DNA of 64,000 nucleotides from Aldehydirespirator sp965117015 (GCA_965117015.1 OZ220747.1:2418001-2482000), one strand, 5' to 3'. Shown: positions 16,775-26,061, counted from the first letter of the stretch. Program-made: numbers and translations. The notes: generated from the letters alone by a model not told the origin.

Positions 16775-18616
16775 CTACAGCAGCTCTTGCTTGACGGTGG
16801 CCGCGATCCCCGCGGCGTCGAGGCCCAGATCGGCCAGGATGGCGTCGGGCTTGCCGTGGGGGAGGTAGTCGAGCGGCACACCGAGCACCCGGACCCTGGG
16901 AGCAGCCTGCCCGGCGGCCTCGGCCCGCTCCAGCAGTCCGTCGCGGATGGCCGTGCCCGCACCGCCGGTGCGCAGCCCGTCCTCGACGGTCACCACCAGC
17001 TCGTGGTCGGCCGCGTCGGTGAGCATCCGGTCGCACAGCGGGCTCACGGCCCGGGGATCCCAAACCGTGGCCTCCACGCCGTCGTTAGCGAGGAGTTCGG
17101 CCGCCTGCTCGCACGCCTCCAGCATCTTCCCGACACCGATCAGGCACAGCCGGCCATCGGCCGCACGGGCCTTGCGGGCCCGCAGCCCCGAGCCCACCTC
17201 GTCCTGGGAGACGTTGCGGGCCGCGGTCTTGGGCCAGCGGATGGCGACCGGACCGTCGGCCATGTCCATGGCGTCGAGCATCATCCGCTCCAGCTCCTGG
17301 AGCGACGACGGGGCCAGCACCACCATCCCGGGAACCTTGGTGAGCAGCACCATGTCGAGCACGCCGTGGTGTGACGGCCCGTCATCACCGGTGATCCCGG
17401 CCCGGTCGATGCAGAACACCACCGGCGCCCGGTGCATGCCGCAGTCCAGATTGACCTGATCGAAGGCCCGGCTCAGGAAGGTGCTGTAGACCGCGAAGAA
17501 CGGCCGTAGCCCTCCCATGGCCATGCCGACGGCGGAGGTGACCGCGTGCTGCTCGGCGATGCCCACGTCGATGCAGCGGTCGCCGAAGTGCTCCCGGAAA
17601 GGCAGCAGTCCGGTGGAGTCGGGCATGGCCGCGGTGATGGCCACCACCTCGGGGTGCAGCCCGCCGAGCTTGACCATCATGTCGGAGAACATGCCGGTGT
17701 AGGTGCCCGGCTTCACCTTGCCCACGTCGTGCATGTGCTTGACGGTGTCCTCCTCAGCAGGGCCGTAGCCTCGCCCCTTCTGGGTGAGCACATGGACCAC
17801 GACCGGCCCGTCGAACTGGGCCGCGTTGGACAGCGCCTCCTCCAGCCCGGCAACGTCGTGCCCGTCGAAGGGACCGAGGTAGCGCACGCCCAGGTTCTCG
17901 AAGAAGCCGGCCGAGTCCCACAGCTCCCGCAGGGCGGCCTTCGACATCTTCATGCCCCGATGGAGGGTGTCACCCACCCAGGGGATGCGCTCGGCCACCT
18001 CCTCGAGGCGGTCGGAGCGGCGCATGATCTTGGGGTTGGAGCGGAATCGCACCAGGCTCTCGGAGAGCCTCGAGACGGTTGGGGCGTAGCTGCGGCCGTT
18101 GTCGTTGAGCACGATGATCACGTTGCGGCCGCTGTGGCCGATGTTGTTGAGCCCCTCGAAGGCCATGCCTCCGGTCAGGGCTCCGTCACCCACGACCGCC
18201 ACGACGCGGCGCCGCGTGTCGGAGGACTCGAACGCGGTGGCCAGACCGTGGGCGTAGGACAGCACGGTGGATGCGTGGCTGTTCTCGATCCAGTCGTGGG
18301 GGGACTCGGATCGTGACGGGTATCCGGCGAGCCCACCGGCGGTGCGCAGCGAGTCGAAGTCGGCGGCCCGCCCGGTGAGCATCTTGTGGACGTAGGCCTG
18401 GTGGCCCGTGTCCCACAGGATCACATCGTGGGGCGAGTGGAAGATGCGGTGCACGGCGACGGTGAGCTCCACCGCCCCGAGGTTTGATCCCAGATGACCG
18501 CCCCGGGCGGTGACAGCCTCGATGATCCGGGCGCGGATCTGCCCGCAGAGGTCGTCGAGCTCCTCGTGCGAGCGCTCGCGCAGGTCGTCGGGACCTGTGA
18601 TGGCGTCGAGTTGCAT
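16775..18616 (-). CDS. dxs: 1-deoxy-D-xylulose-5-phosphate synthase
   Basis: First enzyme of the MEP isoprenoid pathway: condenses pyruvate and glyceraldehyde-3-phosphate using thiamine diphosphate. Length 613 is typical. Seen: HLGSNLGAVELTVAVH at the N-terminus, GDGALTGGMAFEGLNNIG...NDN (thiamine binding), DVGIAEQHAVTSAVGMA with the conserved Glu, and the transketolase C-terminal domain. ATG with GGAGG about 8 bases upstream. The second MEP gene in the window, ispH, is far away at 57855. The PAP2 gene upstream ends 12 bases before dxs, so both may be co-transcribed. Confidence 0.97.
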   Translation of the reverse strand: MQLDAITGPDDLRERSHEELDDLCGQIRARIIEAVTARGGHLGSNLGAVELTVAVHRIFHSPHDVILWDTGHQAYVHKMLTGRAADFDSLRTAGGLAGYPSRSESPHDWIENSHASTVLSYAHGLATAFESSDTRRRVVAVVGDGALTGGMAFEGLNNIGHSGRNVIIVLNDNGRSYAPTVSRLSESLVRFRSNPKIMRRSDRLEEVAERIPWVGDTLHRGMKMSKAALRELWDSAGFFENLGVRYLGPFDGHDVAGLEEALSNAAQFDGPVVVHVLTQKGRGYGPAEEDTVKHMHDVGKVKPGTYTGMFSDMMVKLGGLHPEVVAITAAMPDSTGLLPFREHFGDRCIDVGIAEQHAVTSAVGMAMGGLRPFFAVYSTFLSRAFDQVNLDCGMHRAPVVFCIDRAGITGDDGPSHHGVLDMVLLTKVPGMVVLAPSSLQELERMMLDAMDMADGPVAIRWPKTAARNVSQDEVGSGLRARKARAADGRLCLIGVGKMLEACEQAAELLANDGVEATVWDPRAVSPLCDRMLTDAADHELVVTVEDGLRTGGAGTAIRDGLLERAEAAGQAAPRVRVLGVPLDYLPHGKPDAILADLGLDAAGIAATVKQELL

Positions 18617-18628
18617 CGGTCTGCCCTC

Positions 18629-19504
18629 CTACGGCCGGACGGTGCCGGCCGGCCGCGGCGCCAGCCACGCCGGGAGCCTGCGGGCCAGCAGCACCCCCGC
18701 CGGGTAGGCGATCACGACCGCCAGCAGACCTCCGACGGCGTCTATCCAGTAGTGGTTGGCGGTGACCATCACTGCAAACAGTGTAAGCCACGGATAGGCC
18801 AGCAGAGCCAGGCGCACCCACCGGCGGCGCAGAACCGGCAGGGCCGCCACCACGCACCACACCGCCCAGGCGATGTGCAGGCTGGGCATGGCCGCGTACT
18901 GGTTGGAGATGTCCATCATGGCGCTCGAGTTGAACGACCAGAACCCGCCCGGGTCGACGAGGGTGTCCACGTAGGAGTAGGTGGAGTCGCAGGCGCCGAA
19001 GGGACTGCAGTCGTTCAGCAGCCGGGGCGGCATGAGCGGGTAGAAGGCGAAGCCGACCAGCGCCAGCCCGGTGGTGAAGGCCAGGACGGTGCGCTGCACC
19101 CCGTATCGCACCGGATGGCGAAGGAACAGGAACACCATCACCGAGATGGTCACTGCGAAGTGGCAGAAGCCGTAGAAGATGTTCCAGAACTGGATGAACA
19201 GGTCCCACTCGATGAACAGGTCCTGGATGCCCTTCTCGCCGAAGAGGTGCACCGCCCGCTCCCAGGCGATCACGTCGTAGGCATTGTCGATGGCCGTCTG
19301 CTTCACCGACTGGCCCAGGTCCGACCCGAACTGGTTGCGGATGAACGTGTAGACGCCGTAGAAGGCACCGATGATGATCAGCTCGCTCCACCAGTGCAGC
19401 GAGCCGCCCGCGGTGCGTGCCTGGGGCCTCTCGGAGTCGCCGAGCGGTTCCGCGGCCCGCTCGGTGTCGGCGTCGTCCTCGACGTCAGTGGCCCCCGAAG
19501 CCAT
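18629..19504 (-). CDS. PAP2-superfamily membrane enzyme
   Basis: Integral membrane protein of 291 residues with about six helices and the PAP2 phosphatase motifs FYPLMPPR, MPSLHIAWAVW and NHYWIDAVGG, containing the catalytic His residues. It resembles AUR1/inositol-phosphoryl-transferase-like members, so it may be a lipid phosphatase or a phosphotransferase. Start is uncertain: ATG 19504 is chosen because TACTGT (19516-19511) lies 6 bases upstream; ATG 19525 would overlap the start of divergent tldD. Shares a symmetric -10 box with tldD and may be transcribed into dxs. Confidence 0.85.
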   Translation of the reverse strand: MASGATDVEDDADTERAAEPLGDSERPQARTAGGSLHWWSELIIIGAFYGVYTFIRNQFGSDLGQSVKQTAIDNAYDVIAWERAVHLFGEKGIQDLFIEWDLFIQFWNIFYGFCHFAVTISVMVFLFLRHPVRYGVQRTVLAFTTGLALVGFAFYPLMPPRLLNDCSPFGACDSTYSYVDTLVDPGGFWSFNSSAMMDISNQYAAMPSLHIAWAVWCVVAALPVLRRRWVRLALLAYPWLTLFAVMVTANHYWIDAVGGLLAVVIAYPAGVLLARRLPAWLAPRPAGTVRP

Positions 19505-19509
19505 CGCGT

Positions 19510-19516
19510 TACAGTA
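19510..19516. promoter_or_regulatory. symmetric bidirectional -10 element
   Basis: TACAGTA reads TACAGT rightward (19510-19515, 8 bases before tldD ATG 19524) and TACTGT leftward (19516-19511, 6 bases before the PAP2 ATG 19504). Both fit TANNNT, so one 7-bp element could fire both divergent leaderless genes, and polymerases would compete for it. Confidence 0.55.
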
Positions 19517-19523
19517 GTCGCTC

Positions 19524-20915
19524 ATGCTCGACGCCGATCTTGTGAACCGCACCCTGGCGGCGGCCATGCGCACCGGCGCGGACTTCGCCGAGATCTTCGC
19601 CGAGGACAGGCGCTCGGCGTCGGCGATCCTTGACGACGGTCGCGTCGAGGAGGTCGTCTCGGGGCGTGACCGGGGTGCGGGGATCCGGGTCGTGGCCGGC
19701 GACACCACCGGTTTCGCCCACACTGCGGACCTGAGCGCGGCCGGCCTGGCCGCCGCCGCCGATGCGGCGGCCGCCGCAGCCCGGCGTGGTGGCGGCGGTA
19801 CGCAGACGGTGGCCGTGTCGGCCCTGGAGACTCCCCGGTCGCTCCAGGTGCGCATCCCTCCCGAGGAGGTGCCCAAGGACCGCAAGGTGGCGCTGCTCAC
19901 CGCCGCGGACGCCGCGGCCCGCTCCGCCGGCGGCGCCATCACCCAGGTGTCGGCCCGCTACGGCGACGGACGCCGGCGGATCCTCGTGGCCGACAGCGAC
20001 GGGCTGTTCACCAGCGACGACCAGGTGCGCACCCTGTTCTCGGTGTCGTGCGTCGCCACCGGCGACACCGGCATGCAGACCGGCCGCGAGTCGGCCGGCC
20101 GGACCGCCGGATTCGAGCTGTTCGACCTCTACGACGTGGAGGAAATGGCCCGCCGGGCCGCGAACCGGGCCCTCACCAAGCTCACGGCCCAGCCCGCGCC
20201 CAGCGGGACGATGCCCGTCGTGGTCGGCCCCGGCGGCGGCGGGGTGCTGTTCCACGAGGCCTGCGGGCACGGCCTGGAGGCCGACCTGGTGGCCAAGTCG
20301 GCCTCGGTGTTCGCGGGGCGCATCGGCGAGACGGTGGCCGCGCCCATGGTCACCCTGGTGGACGACGGCACCATGGCGGGGGAGTGGGGCCACTACGGCA
20401 TCGATGACGAGGGCAAGCCGGCGGCTCGCAACGTGCTCATCTCCGGCGGGGTTCTCACCGACTACATGTGGGACCGGCTGCGGGCCCGCAAGGAGGGCAG
20501 GGCCAGCTCGGGCAACGGCCGCCGCCAGAGCTACCAGCATCTGCCCATGGTGCGGATGACCAACACCTTCATCGACAACGGTGACGCCAATCCCGACGAC
20601 ATCGTGGCCGACACCACCCACGGCGTGTACGTGGCCCAGCTCGGCGGGGGTCAGGTCAACACCGCCACCGGCGACTTCGTGTTCGGCATGACCGAGGCCT
20701 ACCTGATCGAGAACGGCCGGATCACGGCCCCGATCCGCGAGGGCAACCTCATCGGCAACGGACCCGAGGTGCTCACCCGTATAGACGCCCTCGGCAACGA
20801 CTTCGCCATGGGATCGCCGGGCACCTGCGGGAAGGACGGCCAGGGGGTTCCGGTGGGCGACGGCACGCCCACGCTGCGGGTGACGGCTCTCACCGTCGGC
20901 GGCACCGCCGCGTGA
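19524..20915 (+). CDS. tldD: TldD-like metalloprotease
   Basis: Protein of 463 residues, the catalytic subunit of the TldD/TldE (PmbA) heterodimer, which degrades unfolded peptides and trims some ribosomally made peptides. The zinc motif FHEACGHGLEAD (His244, Glu245, His249) is intact. N-terminal region VEEVVSGRDRGAGIRVV is typical. ATG 19524 lies 8 bases after TACAGT and has no ribosome site, so it is probably leaderless. The partner tldE follows after 22 bases. No precursor-peptide gene is visible beside them, so a general proteolytic role is most likely. Confidence 0.93.
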   Translation: MLDADLVNRTLAAAMRTGADFAEIFAEDRRSASAILDDGRVEEVVSGRDRGAGIRVVAGDTTGFAHTADLSAAGLAAAADAAAAAARRGGGGTQTVAVSALETPRSLQVRIPPEEVPKDRKVALLTAADAAARSAGGAITQVSARYGDGRRRILVADSDGLFTSDDQVRTLFSVSCVATGDTGMQTGRESAGRTAGFELFDLYDVEEMARRAANRALTKLTAQPAPSGTMPVVVGPGGGGVLFHEACGHGLEADLVAKSASVFAGRIGETVAAPMVTLVDDGTMAGEWGHYGIDDEGKPAARNVLISGGVLTDYMWDRLRARKEGRASSGNGRRQSYQHLPMVRMTNTFIDNGDANPDDIVADTTHGVYVAQLGGGQVNTATGDFVFGMTEAYLIENGRITAPIREGNLIGNGPEVLTRIDALGNDFAMGSPGTCGKDGQGVPVGDGTPTLRVTALTVGGTAA

Positions 20916-20937
20916 GCGGGGGCTTGCCCTCGCGCCT

Positions 20938-22299
20938 GTGGGGCTGAGCGTGGCGGAACCGGGGCTGCTCGACATCGCGGAGCGGGTCGTCGGCTGGGCC
21001 AGCGCCGGCATCGACGTGGAGGCCTTCGTGGCCCACGAGCAGGAGACCGAGGTGCGGGCCTATCAGGGCGAGGTCGAGTCGCTGACCGCGGCGACGTCGG
21101 TCGGGATCGGCGTGCGAGTCGTGCGCGACGGCCGCCAGGGCTTCGCCTACGCCGCCGCCCTCGACGACGACACGCTGCGGGAGACCTTCAACGAGGCGCT
21201 GGACAACTCCCGCTTCGGTAGCGTCGACGAGTTCGCCGGAGTGGCCGAGCCCGACGGGGTGGCGCCCGAATCCCTGGACTTGTACCGGTCCGAGCTGGTC
21301 GATTTCCCTACCGAGGACAAGGTCGCTCTGGCGCTCGAGCTCGAGCGGGCCACGCTGGCCGCCGATCCCCGCGTGACCGGTGTGGAGTCGGCCGACTATG
21401 CCGACTCGGTGTACGAGGGCGCGGTGGCCACTTCGCGGGGCGTGACCGCCTCGGCCCGTGAGACCGGCTGCTATCTGGTCGCCTACAGCCTGGCGGCTGA
21501 CGACGACGAGACCCAGACCGGGTTTGGCTTCTCGGTCGGACGCCATCCCGGCGAGTTGTCGGCGGAGACGGCCGGCGCCGACGCGGCCGATCGGGCCACC
21601 CGCCTGCTGGGCGCGGCCAAGGCCCCGACCCGCCGCCTGACCGTGGTGCTCGACCCCTACGTGACCGCCCGGCTCCTCGCCATCGTGGGCGCGACGTTGA
21701 GCGGCGACGCCGTGCTCAAGGGCCGTTCGTTGTTCGCCGACCGGATGCACGAGGCGGTGGCGGCGCCGTCTCTCACCCTCGTCGACGACGCCACCGACCC
21801 CGACGCCTTCTCCGCCTCGGCCATCGACGCCGAGGGTCTGGCCACCCGCCGGGTGCCGTTGATCTCCGACGGGGTGCTGCAGGCCTTCCTGTACGACACA
21901 TACACCGCTCGGCGGGCCGGGGTCGCCTCCACCGGCTCGGCGGTGAGGGGCGGGTTCAAGGGCACTCCCGGTGTCGGCGCCCACGCCCTGAGGCTCACAC
22001 CCGGGACCCGCTCCCAGCCCGAGATCGTGGCCGACATCGACGACGGCCTGCTGGTGCAGGGCGTCACCGGCCTTCACAGCGGCGTGAACGCGGTGTCGGG
22101 CGACTTCTCGGTGGGAGCCGAGGGCCTGCGGATACGCGGCGGCGAGACGGCCGAACCGATCAGGGAGGTGACCATCGCCAGCACGATCCAGCGGCTGCTG
22201 ATGGACGTGACCGAGGTCGGCTCGGACCTGGAGTGGTTGCCCATGAGCGCGGCCGGGGTGACCCTCGCCGTCGCCGACGTGACCATGTCCGGCAGTTGA
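20938..22299 (+). CDS. tldE: TldE/PmbA-like protease partner
   Basis: Partner of TldD, 453 residues, same fold but without the HExxxH zinc motif, as expected for TldE/PmbA. Conserved segments: VEAFVAHEQETEVRAYQGEVESLTAATSVGIGVRV at the N-terminus and TGLHSGVNAVSGDFSVGAEGLRIRGGE at the C-terminus. Start GTG 20938; another GTG at 20950 is possible, neither with a strong ribosome site. Co-directional with tldD, forming a two-gene operon. Confidence 0.92.
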   Translation: MGLSVAEPGLLDIAERVVGWASAGIDVEAFVAHEQETEVRAYQGEVESLTAATSVGIGVRVVRDGRQGFAYAAALDDDTLRETFNEALDNSRFGSVDEFAGVAEPDGVAPESLDLYRSELVDFPTEDKVALALELERATLAADPRVTGVESADYADSVYEGAVATSRGVTASARETGCYLVAYSLAADDDETQTGFGFSVGRHPGELSAETAGADAADRATRLLGAAKAPTRRLTVVLDPYVTARLLAIVGATLSGDAVLKGRSLFADRMHEAVAAPSLTLVDDATDPDAFSASAIDAEGLATRRVPLISDGVLQAFLYDTYTARRAGVASTGSAVRGGFKGTPGVGAHALRLTPGTRSQPEIVADIDDGLLVQGVTGLHSGVNAVSGDFSVGAEGLRIRGGETAEPIREVTIASTIQRLLMDVTEVGSDLEWLPMSAAGVTLAVADVTMSGS

Positions 22300-22342
22300 G
22301 ATCCGGGCAGGTGGACGGGTCCAACCTCTAGCCTCGACGGCG

Positions 22343-23155
22343 GTGCCGATCCTCCACGCCATCGTGCTGGGCATCGTGCAGGGGTTGTCGGAGTTCCTGC
22401 CGATCTCGTCCAGCGGCCACCTGATCCTGGTCCGCTGGCTCTTCGGCTGGGACGAGCTGGCGGGCGACGCGGCCACCGCCTTCGACGTGGCCGTCCATGT
22501 CGGCACCCTGGTCGGCGCGACCGTGTACCTGCGCCGTGACGTGGTCACCTACGCGGGTGCGGCTCTCGGGCCGGTGCTCGGCCGTGGGCCGCTCGGTCCG
22601 GACGGCCGCGTCGGCTGGTCGCTGGTGGTGTCGGCCGTGCCCGCCGGGATTGTGGGGGTGGCCGTGGGCGACGCCCTGCGGGGTTCGAACCGCATCGTGC
22701 TCGTGGCTCTGGCCCTGATCGTGTTCGGCCTGCTGCTGGGCGTCTCCGACCGGCTGGCCGAGCGGCGCGACCAGTCCGACTTCGGCCTGCTGCACGCGGT
22801 GGTGATGGGCGTCGGCCAGGCCCTCGCCCTCCAGCCAGGAGTGTCACGCTCGGGGGTGACCATGACCGTCGCCCGGGGTCTCGGCTACGGCCGCGAGGCC
22901 GCGGTGCGCCTGGCGTTCCTGATGAGCCTGCCCGTGATCGCCGGCGCCGGCGTCTACGGCCTTGCCGGGCTGAGCATCCCGTCGTCGCTGTGGCCCGCGC
23001 TGGCCTGGGGCGCGGCGTCGTCGATGGTCACCGGCTGGATCGCGGTGTGGGCCACGGTGCAGATCGTTACCCGGGTGAGCCTCCGTCCCTTCGTCGCCTA
23101 CCGGGTCCTGGCCGGCGGCGCGGTGCTGGCCCTACTCGCCATCGGACTGCGCTGA
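22343..23155 (+). CDS. uppP: undecaprenyl-diphosphatase (BacA/UppP)
   Basis: Integral membrane enzyme (270 residues) that recycles undecaprenyl diphosphate to the monophosphate for peptidoglycan synthesis. N-terminal GIVQGLSEFLPISSSGHLIL and the second repeat LQPGVSRSGVTMTVARGLGYGREAA carry the family's catalytic Glu, Ser and Arg residues. GTG 22343 follows TAGCCT by 8 bases, so leaderless. The last 24 bases overlap the 3' end of the convergent SAF-domain gene. Confidence 0.96.
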   Translation: MPILHAIVLGIVQGLSEFLPISSSGHLILVRWLFGWDELAGDAATAFDVAVHVGTLVGATVYLRRDVVTYAGAALGPVLGRGPLGPDGRVGWSLVVSAVPAGIVGVAVGDALRGSNRIVLVALALIVFGLLLGVSDRLAERRDQSDFGLLHAVVMGVGQALALQPGVSRSGVTMTVARGLGYGREAAVRLAFLMSLPVIAGAGVYGLAGLSIPSSLWPALAWGAASSMVTGWIAVWATVQIVTRVSLRPFVAYRVLAGGAVLALLAIGLR

Positions 23156-23647
23156 GGGCACCAGCACCAGGAGCACGCCGCCGGTTGCCAGCGCGTCAAC
23201 GGTCGCATCCACCTGATCGGCGGGCAACGCCACCACCACCTCGCCCTCCCGGGTCTCGACGATCAGCGCGCCGCGCACGACGGCAGTGCCGTCGAGTACC
23301 GCGTGCACATCCACGGTGTCGCCCGCCGTGAACACCTCGCTGTCGACGGGCACAGGCACTCCGCGGGTACCCGGCGGCAGCAGGCCTGCCGGGCCGGGGG
23401 GCGCGATGACCGTCGGCGCTGGCGCCGGAGCGGGCGTGTTGTCGCTGAGGGCGACGAGAACGGCCAGGGCCGCACCCGCGGCTGCGGCCCATCGGAGCCA
23501 CCGATGGCGATACAGCATGATCTGGAGCCTTCCGGCCGTGCCGGGCCGGCTGCGGGCCCGCGGCCTGGCTGAGGCGGGGGAACTGCCGAGCGGCCCGAGG
23601 CGGGGCTGGGGTCCATCCATGTGAGGGGCATGTCTGACGGGCGACAT
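23132..23647 (-). CDS. membrane-anchored SAF/CpaB-like domain protein
   Basis: Protein of 171 residues: about 45 basic and Pro-rich cytoplasmic residues, one membrane helix (WLRWAAAAGAALAVLVAL), a Pro/Ala linker, then a domain beginning LLPPGTRGVPVPVDSEVFTAGDTVDVHAVLDG. That domain matches the pattern of SAF/RcpC-like domains of CpaB-type pilus assembly proteins. AGGAGG lies 5 bases before ATG 23647. No other Flp/Tad pilus genes are nearby. Overlaps uppP tail-to-tail. Function inferred only from domain pattern. Confidence 0.65.
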   Translation of the reverse strand: MSPVRHAPHMDGPQPRLGPLGSSPASARPRARSRPGTAGRLQIMLYRHRWLRWAAAAGAALAVLVALSDNTPAPAPAPTVIAPPGPAGLLPPGTRGVPVPVDSEVFTAGDTVDVHAVLDGTAVVRGALIVETREGEVVVALPADQVDATVDALATGGVLLVLVPSAQSDGE

Positions 23648-23791
23648 CGAGCCTCCTAGCGGGCTGCGGGCGCGGTCCGGCCGAACCGGCCGCAGGTCCG
23701 AGACGATCGGACTATGCGGGACTGGTCGCCCGGGGCGACGAGCCGCCGGCTCAGCGGCGGGGATGGGTCGCGGGTCGCGACGAGCGGTCCG

Positions 23792-24196
23792 TCAGCTGGA
23801 CGAGGACGAAGAGGAGGAGGACGATGCGCCGGCGTCGGCCTTCGACCGGCCCGAGTCCGAACTCGAGGCCGAATCGGACGACGAAGCGTCCTTCGACGAC
23901 GAGGAGTCCTTCGAGTCCTTCGACGCCGATGAGGAGTCGTTGGACGACGTCGAGGAGTCCTCCTTCTCCTTGCGTCGGCCCTTGGCGTTGGCACCGTGGT
24001 CGTTCTTGTAGAAGCCGTCTCCCTTGAAGGCGATGGCTACCCCGCTGAACACCTTCTTGACGGGGCCCTCGCCGGGCGAGACGCAGGAGGCCGGGCCGTC
24101 GGCGGGCGGGCAGACGGTCAGAGTGTCGTCGCTGAACGACTGCCGCACCTCGAACTGCGCCGAACAGCGCTCGCAGCGGTAGTCGTACATCGGCAC
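23792..24196 (-). CDS. FmdB-family zinc-ribbon protein with poly-Ser tail
   Basis: A 134-residue protein with an N-terminal FmdB/CxxC zinc-ribbon. Start GTG 24196 gives MPMYDYRCERC, matching the family's usual 'MPxYxYxCxxC' start (Cys8, Cys11), and TATCCT sits 8 bases upstream; ATG 24190 would remove the first two residues. A second Cys pair is CPPADGPASC, then FSGVAIAFKGDGFYKND. The last ~60 residues are almost only Ser, Lys, Asp and Ala, ending in ten Ser. The family is called a putative regulator; no function is established. Confidence 0.82.
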   Translation of the reverse strand: MPMYDYRCERCSAQFEVRQSFSDDTLTVCPPADGPASCVSPGEGPVKKVFSGVAIAFKGDGFYKNDHGANAKGRRKEKEDSSTSSNDSSSASKDSKDSSSSKDASSSDSASSSDSGRSKADAGASSSSSSSSSS

Positions 24197-24271
24197 GGCG
24201 CCGAAGGATAACGGCACCGCCCCGCCACGGCACCGTGCCGGGCCGCTCGCTGGGCCTCTACTATTCCGGGC

Positions 24272-24856
24272 GTGACGGTCTGGATGGGGGTGGCCTTCGT
24301 CGTCGCCTACGCGGCGGGCATGTTCCCCACAGCGGCGCTGGTCGGCAACAAGATCGGACACGACCCCACCAGCGAGGGCTCGGGCAACCCGGGTGCCACC
24401 AACATCTACCGCCTGGGCGGGCGCCTCGCTGGCGTGGCCGTTGCCCTGGGCGACATGGCCAAGGGCGCCGCGCCGGTCGGAGCGGCCCTGCTGCTGTGGG
24501 ACCGTCCCGAGGCGATGGCTGCTTGGATCGGCGCGGTGGCCGGCCATGTGTGGCCGGCGATCAGGCGGTTCCGGGGCGGCAAGGGCATGGCCACCGCGGG
24601 CGGCGGCGGCATCGTCCTCGATCCCCTCATCGGCCTGATCTGCACGGTGCTGTTCTTCGGCATGGTGCGGTTGACCCGAGTGGCCGCGCTGGGCTCGCTG
24701 AGCGTGGGTGTGAGCTACCCGGTGCTGGCGCTGGTGTTCGGGTGGCCTGCCACCGAGGTGATCGTGGCCGCGGTGGTGATGGGGGTGATGGCTATGCGCC
24801 ATCACGGCAATATCGTGCGGCTGTTGCGCGGCACCGAAAGGAGACTGAAGAGTTGA
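24272..24856 (+). CDS. plsY: glycerol-3-phosphate acyltransferase PlsY
   Basis: Membrane enzyme (194 residues) transferring an acyl group from acyl-phosphate to glycerol-3-phosphate, the first step of phospholipid synthesis. Family motifs: GSGNPGATNIYRLGG (about residues 36-50), RFRGGKGMATAGG with the phosphate-binding loop, and the C-terminal HHGNIVRLLRGTE. GTG 24272 lies 7 bases after TACTAT, so probably leaderless. Its stop overlaps the TTG start of moeA, so the two genes are translationally coupled. Confidence 0.94.
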   Translation: MTVWMGVAFVVAYAAGMFPTAALVGNKIGHDPTSEGSGNPGATNIYRLGGRLAGVAVALGDMAKGAAPVGAALLLWDRPEAMAAWIGAVAGHVWPAIRRFRGGKGMATAGGGGIVLDPLIGLICTVLFFGMVRLTRVAALGSLSVGVSYPVLALVFGWPATEVIVAAVVMGVMAMRHHGNIVRLLRGTERRLKS

Positions 24857-26061
24857 TCCCGCTCGCGGAGGCCCGGGCCCATGTTCTGGAGCGGGTCGAG
24901 GCCCTGCCCGCCCGTCGGTTCGATCTCGGCGAGGCGCTGGGCCTGGTACTGGCCGAGCCCGTGTTCTCCTCCGAGCCGATACCCGGCTTCGCCAACACCG
25001 CCATGGACGGGTACGCCCTGCAGGCCGACGACACCCGGGGCGCGCCCGTCGAGTTGGACGTGGTCGGCACCATCGGCGCCGGCGACGACGGGTCCCTCCA
25101 TGTCGGCGCGGGCCAGGCGGCCCGCATCATGACCGGCGCGCCCATTCCCGACGGTGCCGACGCCGTGGTCAAGGTCGAGTTGACCCGCCGCCTCGACGGC
25201 TCCGAGGACCGGGTTCTGGTGGAGGCCCGGGTGAAGCCAGGCAACCATGTGCGCGGGCCGGGCGAGGATGTGGCTGCCGGCGAGCAGGTGCTGGAGCCGG
25301 GCACGGTGGTGACCCCGGGCCGGGTGGGCCTGCTGGCCGCGGTGGGGGCCTATGAGGTCTCGGCCCACCCCCGCCCCCGAGTGGGAGTGCTCTCCACTGG
25401 CGACGAGCTCGCCGACACCGCCGGGCCGCTGCGCCGGGGCCAGATCCGCGACACCAACCGCCGCACGCTGCTGGGCCTGGTGGCCGAGGCCGGCTTCGAG
25501 GGGGTGGACCTGGGGATCGCCCGCGACGACCCCGCCGACATCGAGCGGGCCTTCCGCGACGGCACCGCCCGCTGCGACGCAGTGCTCTCGTCGGGGGGCG
25601 TGTCCATGGGCGACTTCGACTACGTGAAGGTGGTGCTGGACCGCATCGGCGAAATGAGGTGGATGCAGATCGCCATCAAGCCGGCCAAGCCGTTCGCCTT
25701 CGGGATCGTCGACCGCGTCCCGGTGTTCGGCCTGCCCGGCAACCCGGTGTCGTCGATGGTGAGCTTCGAGCTGCTGGCCAAGCCCGGACTGCGGGCCATG
25801 GCGGGCCACGGCCCCGACAATCTCGGGCCGGCGCTCGTGCGGGCGGTCAGCGACGGCGACCTCGGCCATCGCAGCGACGGCAAGACCCATTATGTGAGGG
25901 TTGCCGCCCGGCGTGATGACCAGGGCGTGCTGCGGGTGAGGCGCTCGGGCGGTCAAGGTTCCCATCAGCTGGCCGCCATGACCCGAGCCGACGCCCTGGC
26001 CGTGGTGCCCGACGGCTCGCCGGCCGGCGAGGGCGACCCGGTCGATGTGATCGTGCTCTGA
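24853..26061 (+). CDS. moeA: molybdopterin molybdenumtransferase MoeA
   Basis: Inserts molybdate into adenylylated molybdopterin. 402 residues from TTG 24853, with all MoeA domains: PIPGFANTAMDGYAL near 37-51, IMTGAPIPDGADAVVKVE, GVLSTGDEL, and the active-site loop SSGGVSMGDFDYVK followed by GLPGNPVSSMVSFE. The TTG overlaps the plsY stop and has GGAG about 9 bases upstream. The frame is open far upstream in the plsY antiframe, which is not coding. Heads a moeA-moaA-moaC cluster. Its 3' end including the stop is duplicated as a 22-bp tandem repeat. Confidence 0.95.
   Translation: MIPLAEARAHVLERVEALPARRFDLGEALGLVLAEPVFSSEPIPGFANTAMDGYALQADDTRGAPVELDVVGTIGAGDDGSLHVGAGQAARIMTGAPIPDGADAVVKVELTRRLDGSEDRVLVEARVKPGNHVRGPGEDVAAGEQVLEPGTVVTPGRVGLLAAVGAYEVSAHPRPRVGVLSTGDELADTAGPLRRGQIRDTNRRTLLGLVAEAGFEGVDLGIARDDPADIERAFRDGTARCDAVLSSGGVSMGDFDYVKVVLDRIGEMRWMQIAIKPAKPFAFGIVDRVPVFGLPGNPVSSMVSFELLAKPGLRAMAGHGPDNLGPALVRAVSDGDLGHRSDGKTHYVRVAARRDDQGVLRVRRSGGQGSHQLAAMTRADALAVVPDGSPAGEGDPVDVIVL

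Noticed and set aside
24235..24852. N-terminal extension of MoeA by about 200 codons
   Set aside because: Covers plsY in another frame; MoeA homology begins at the TTG 24853.
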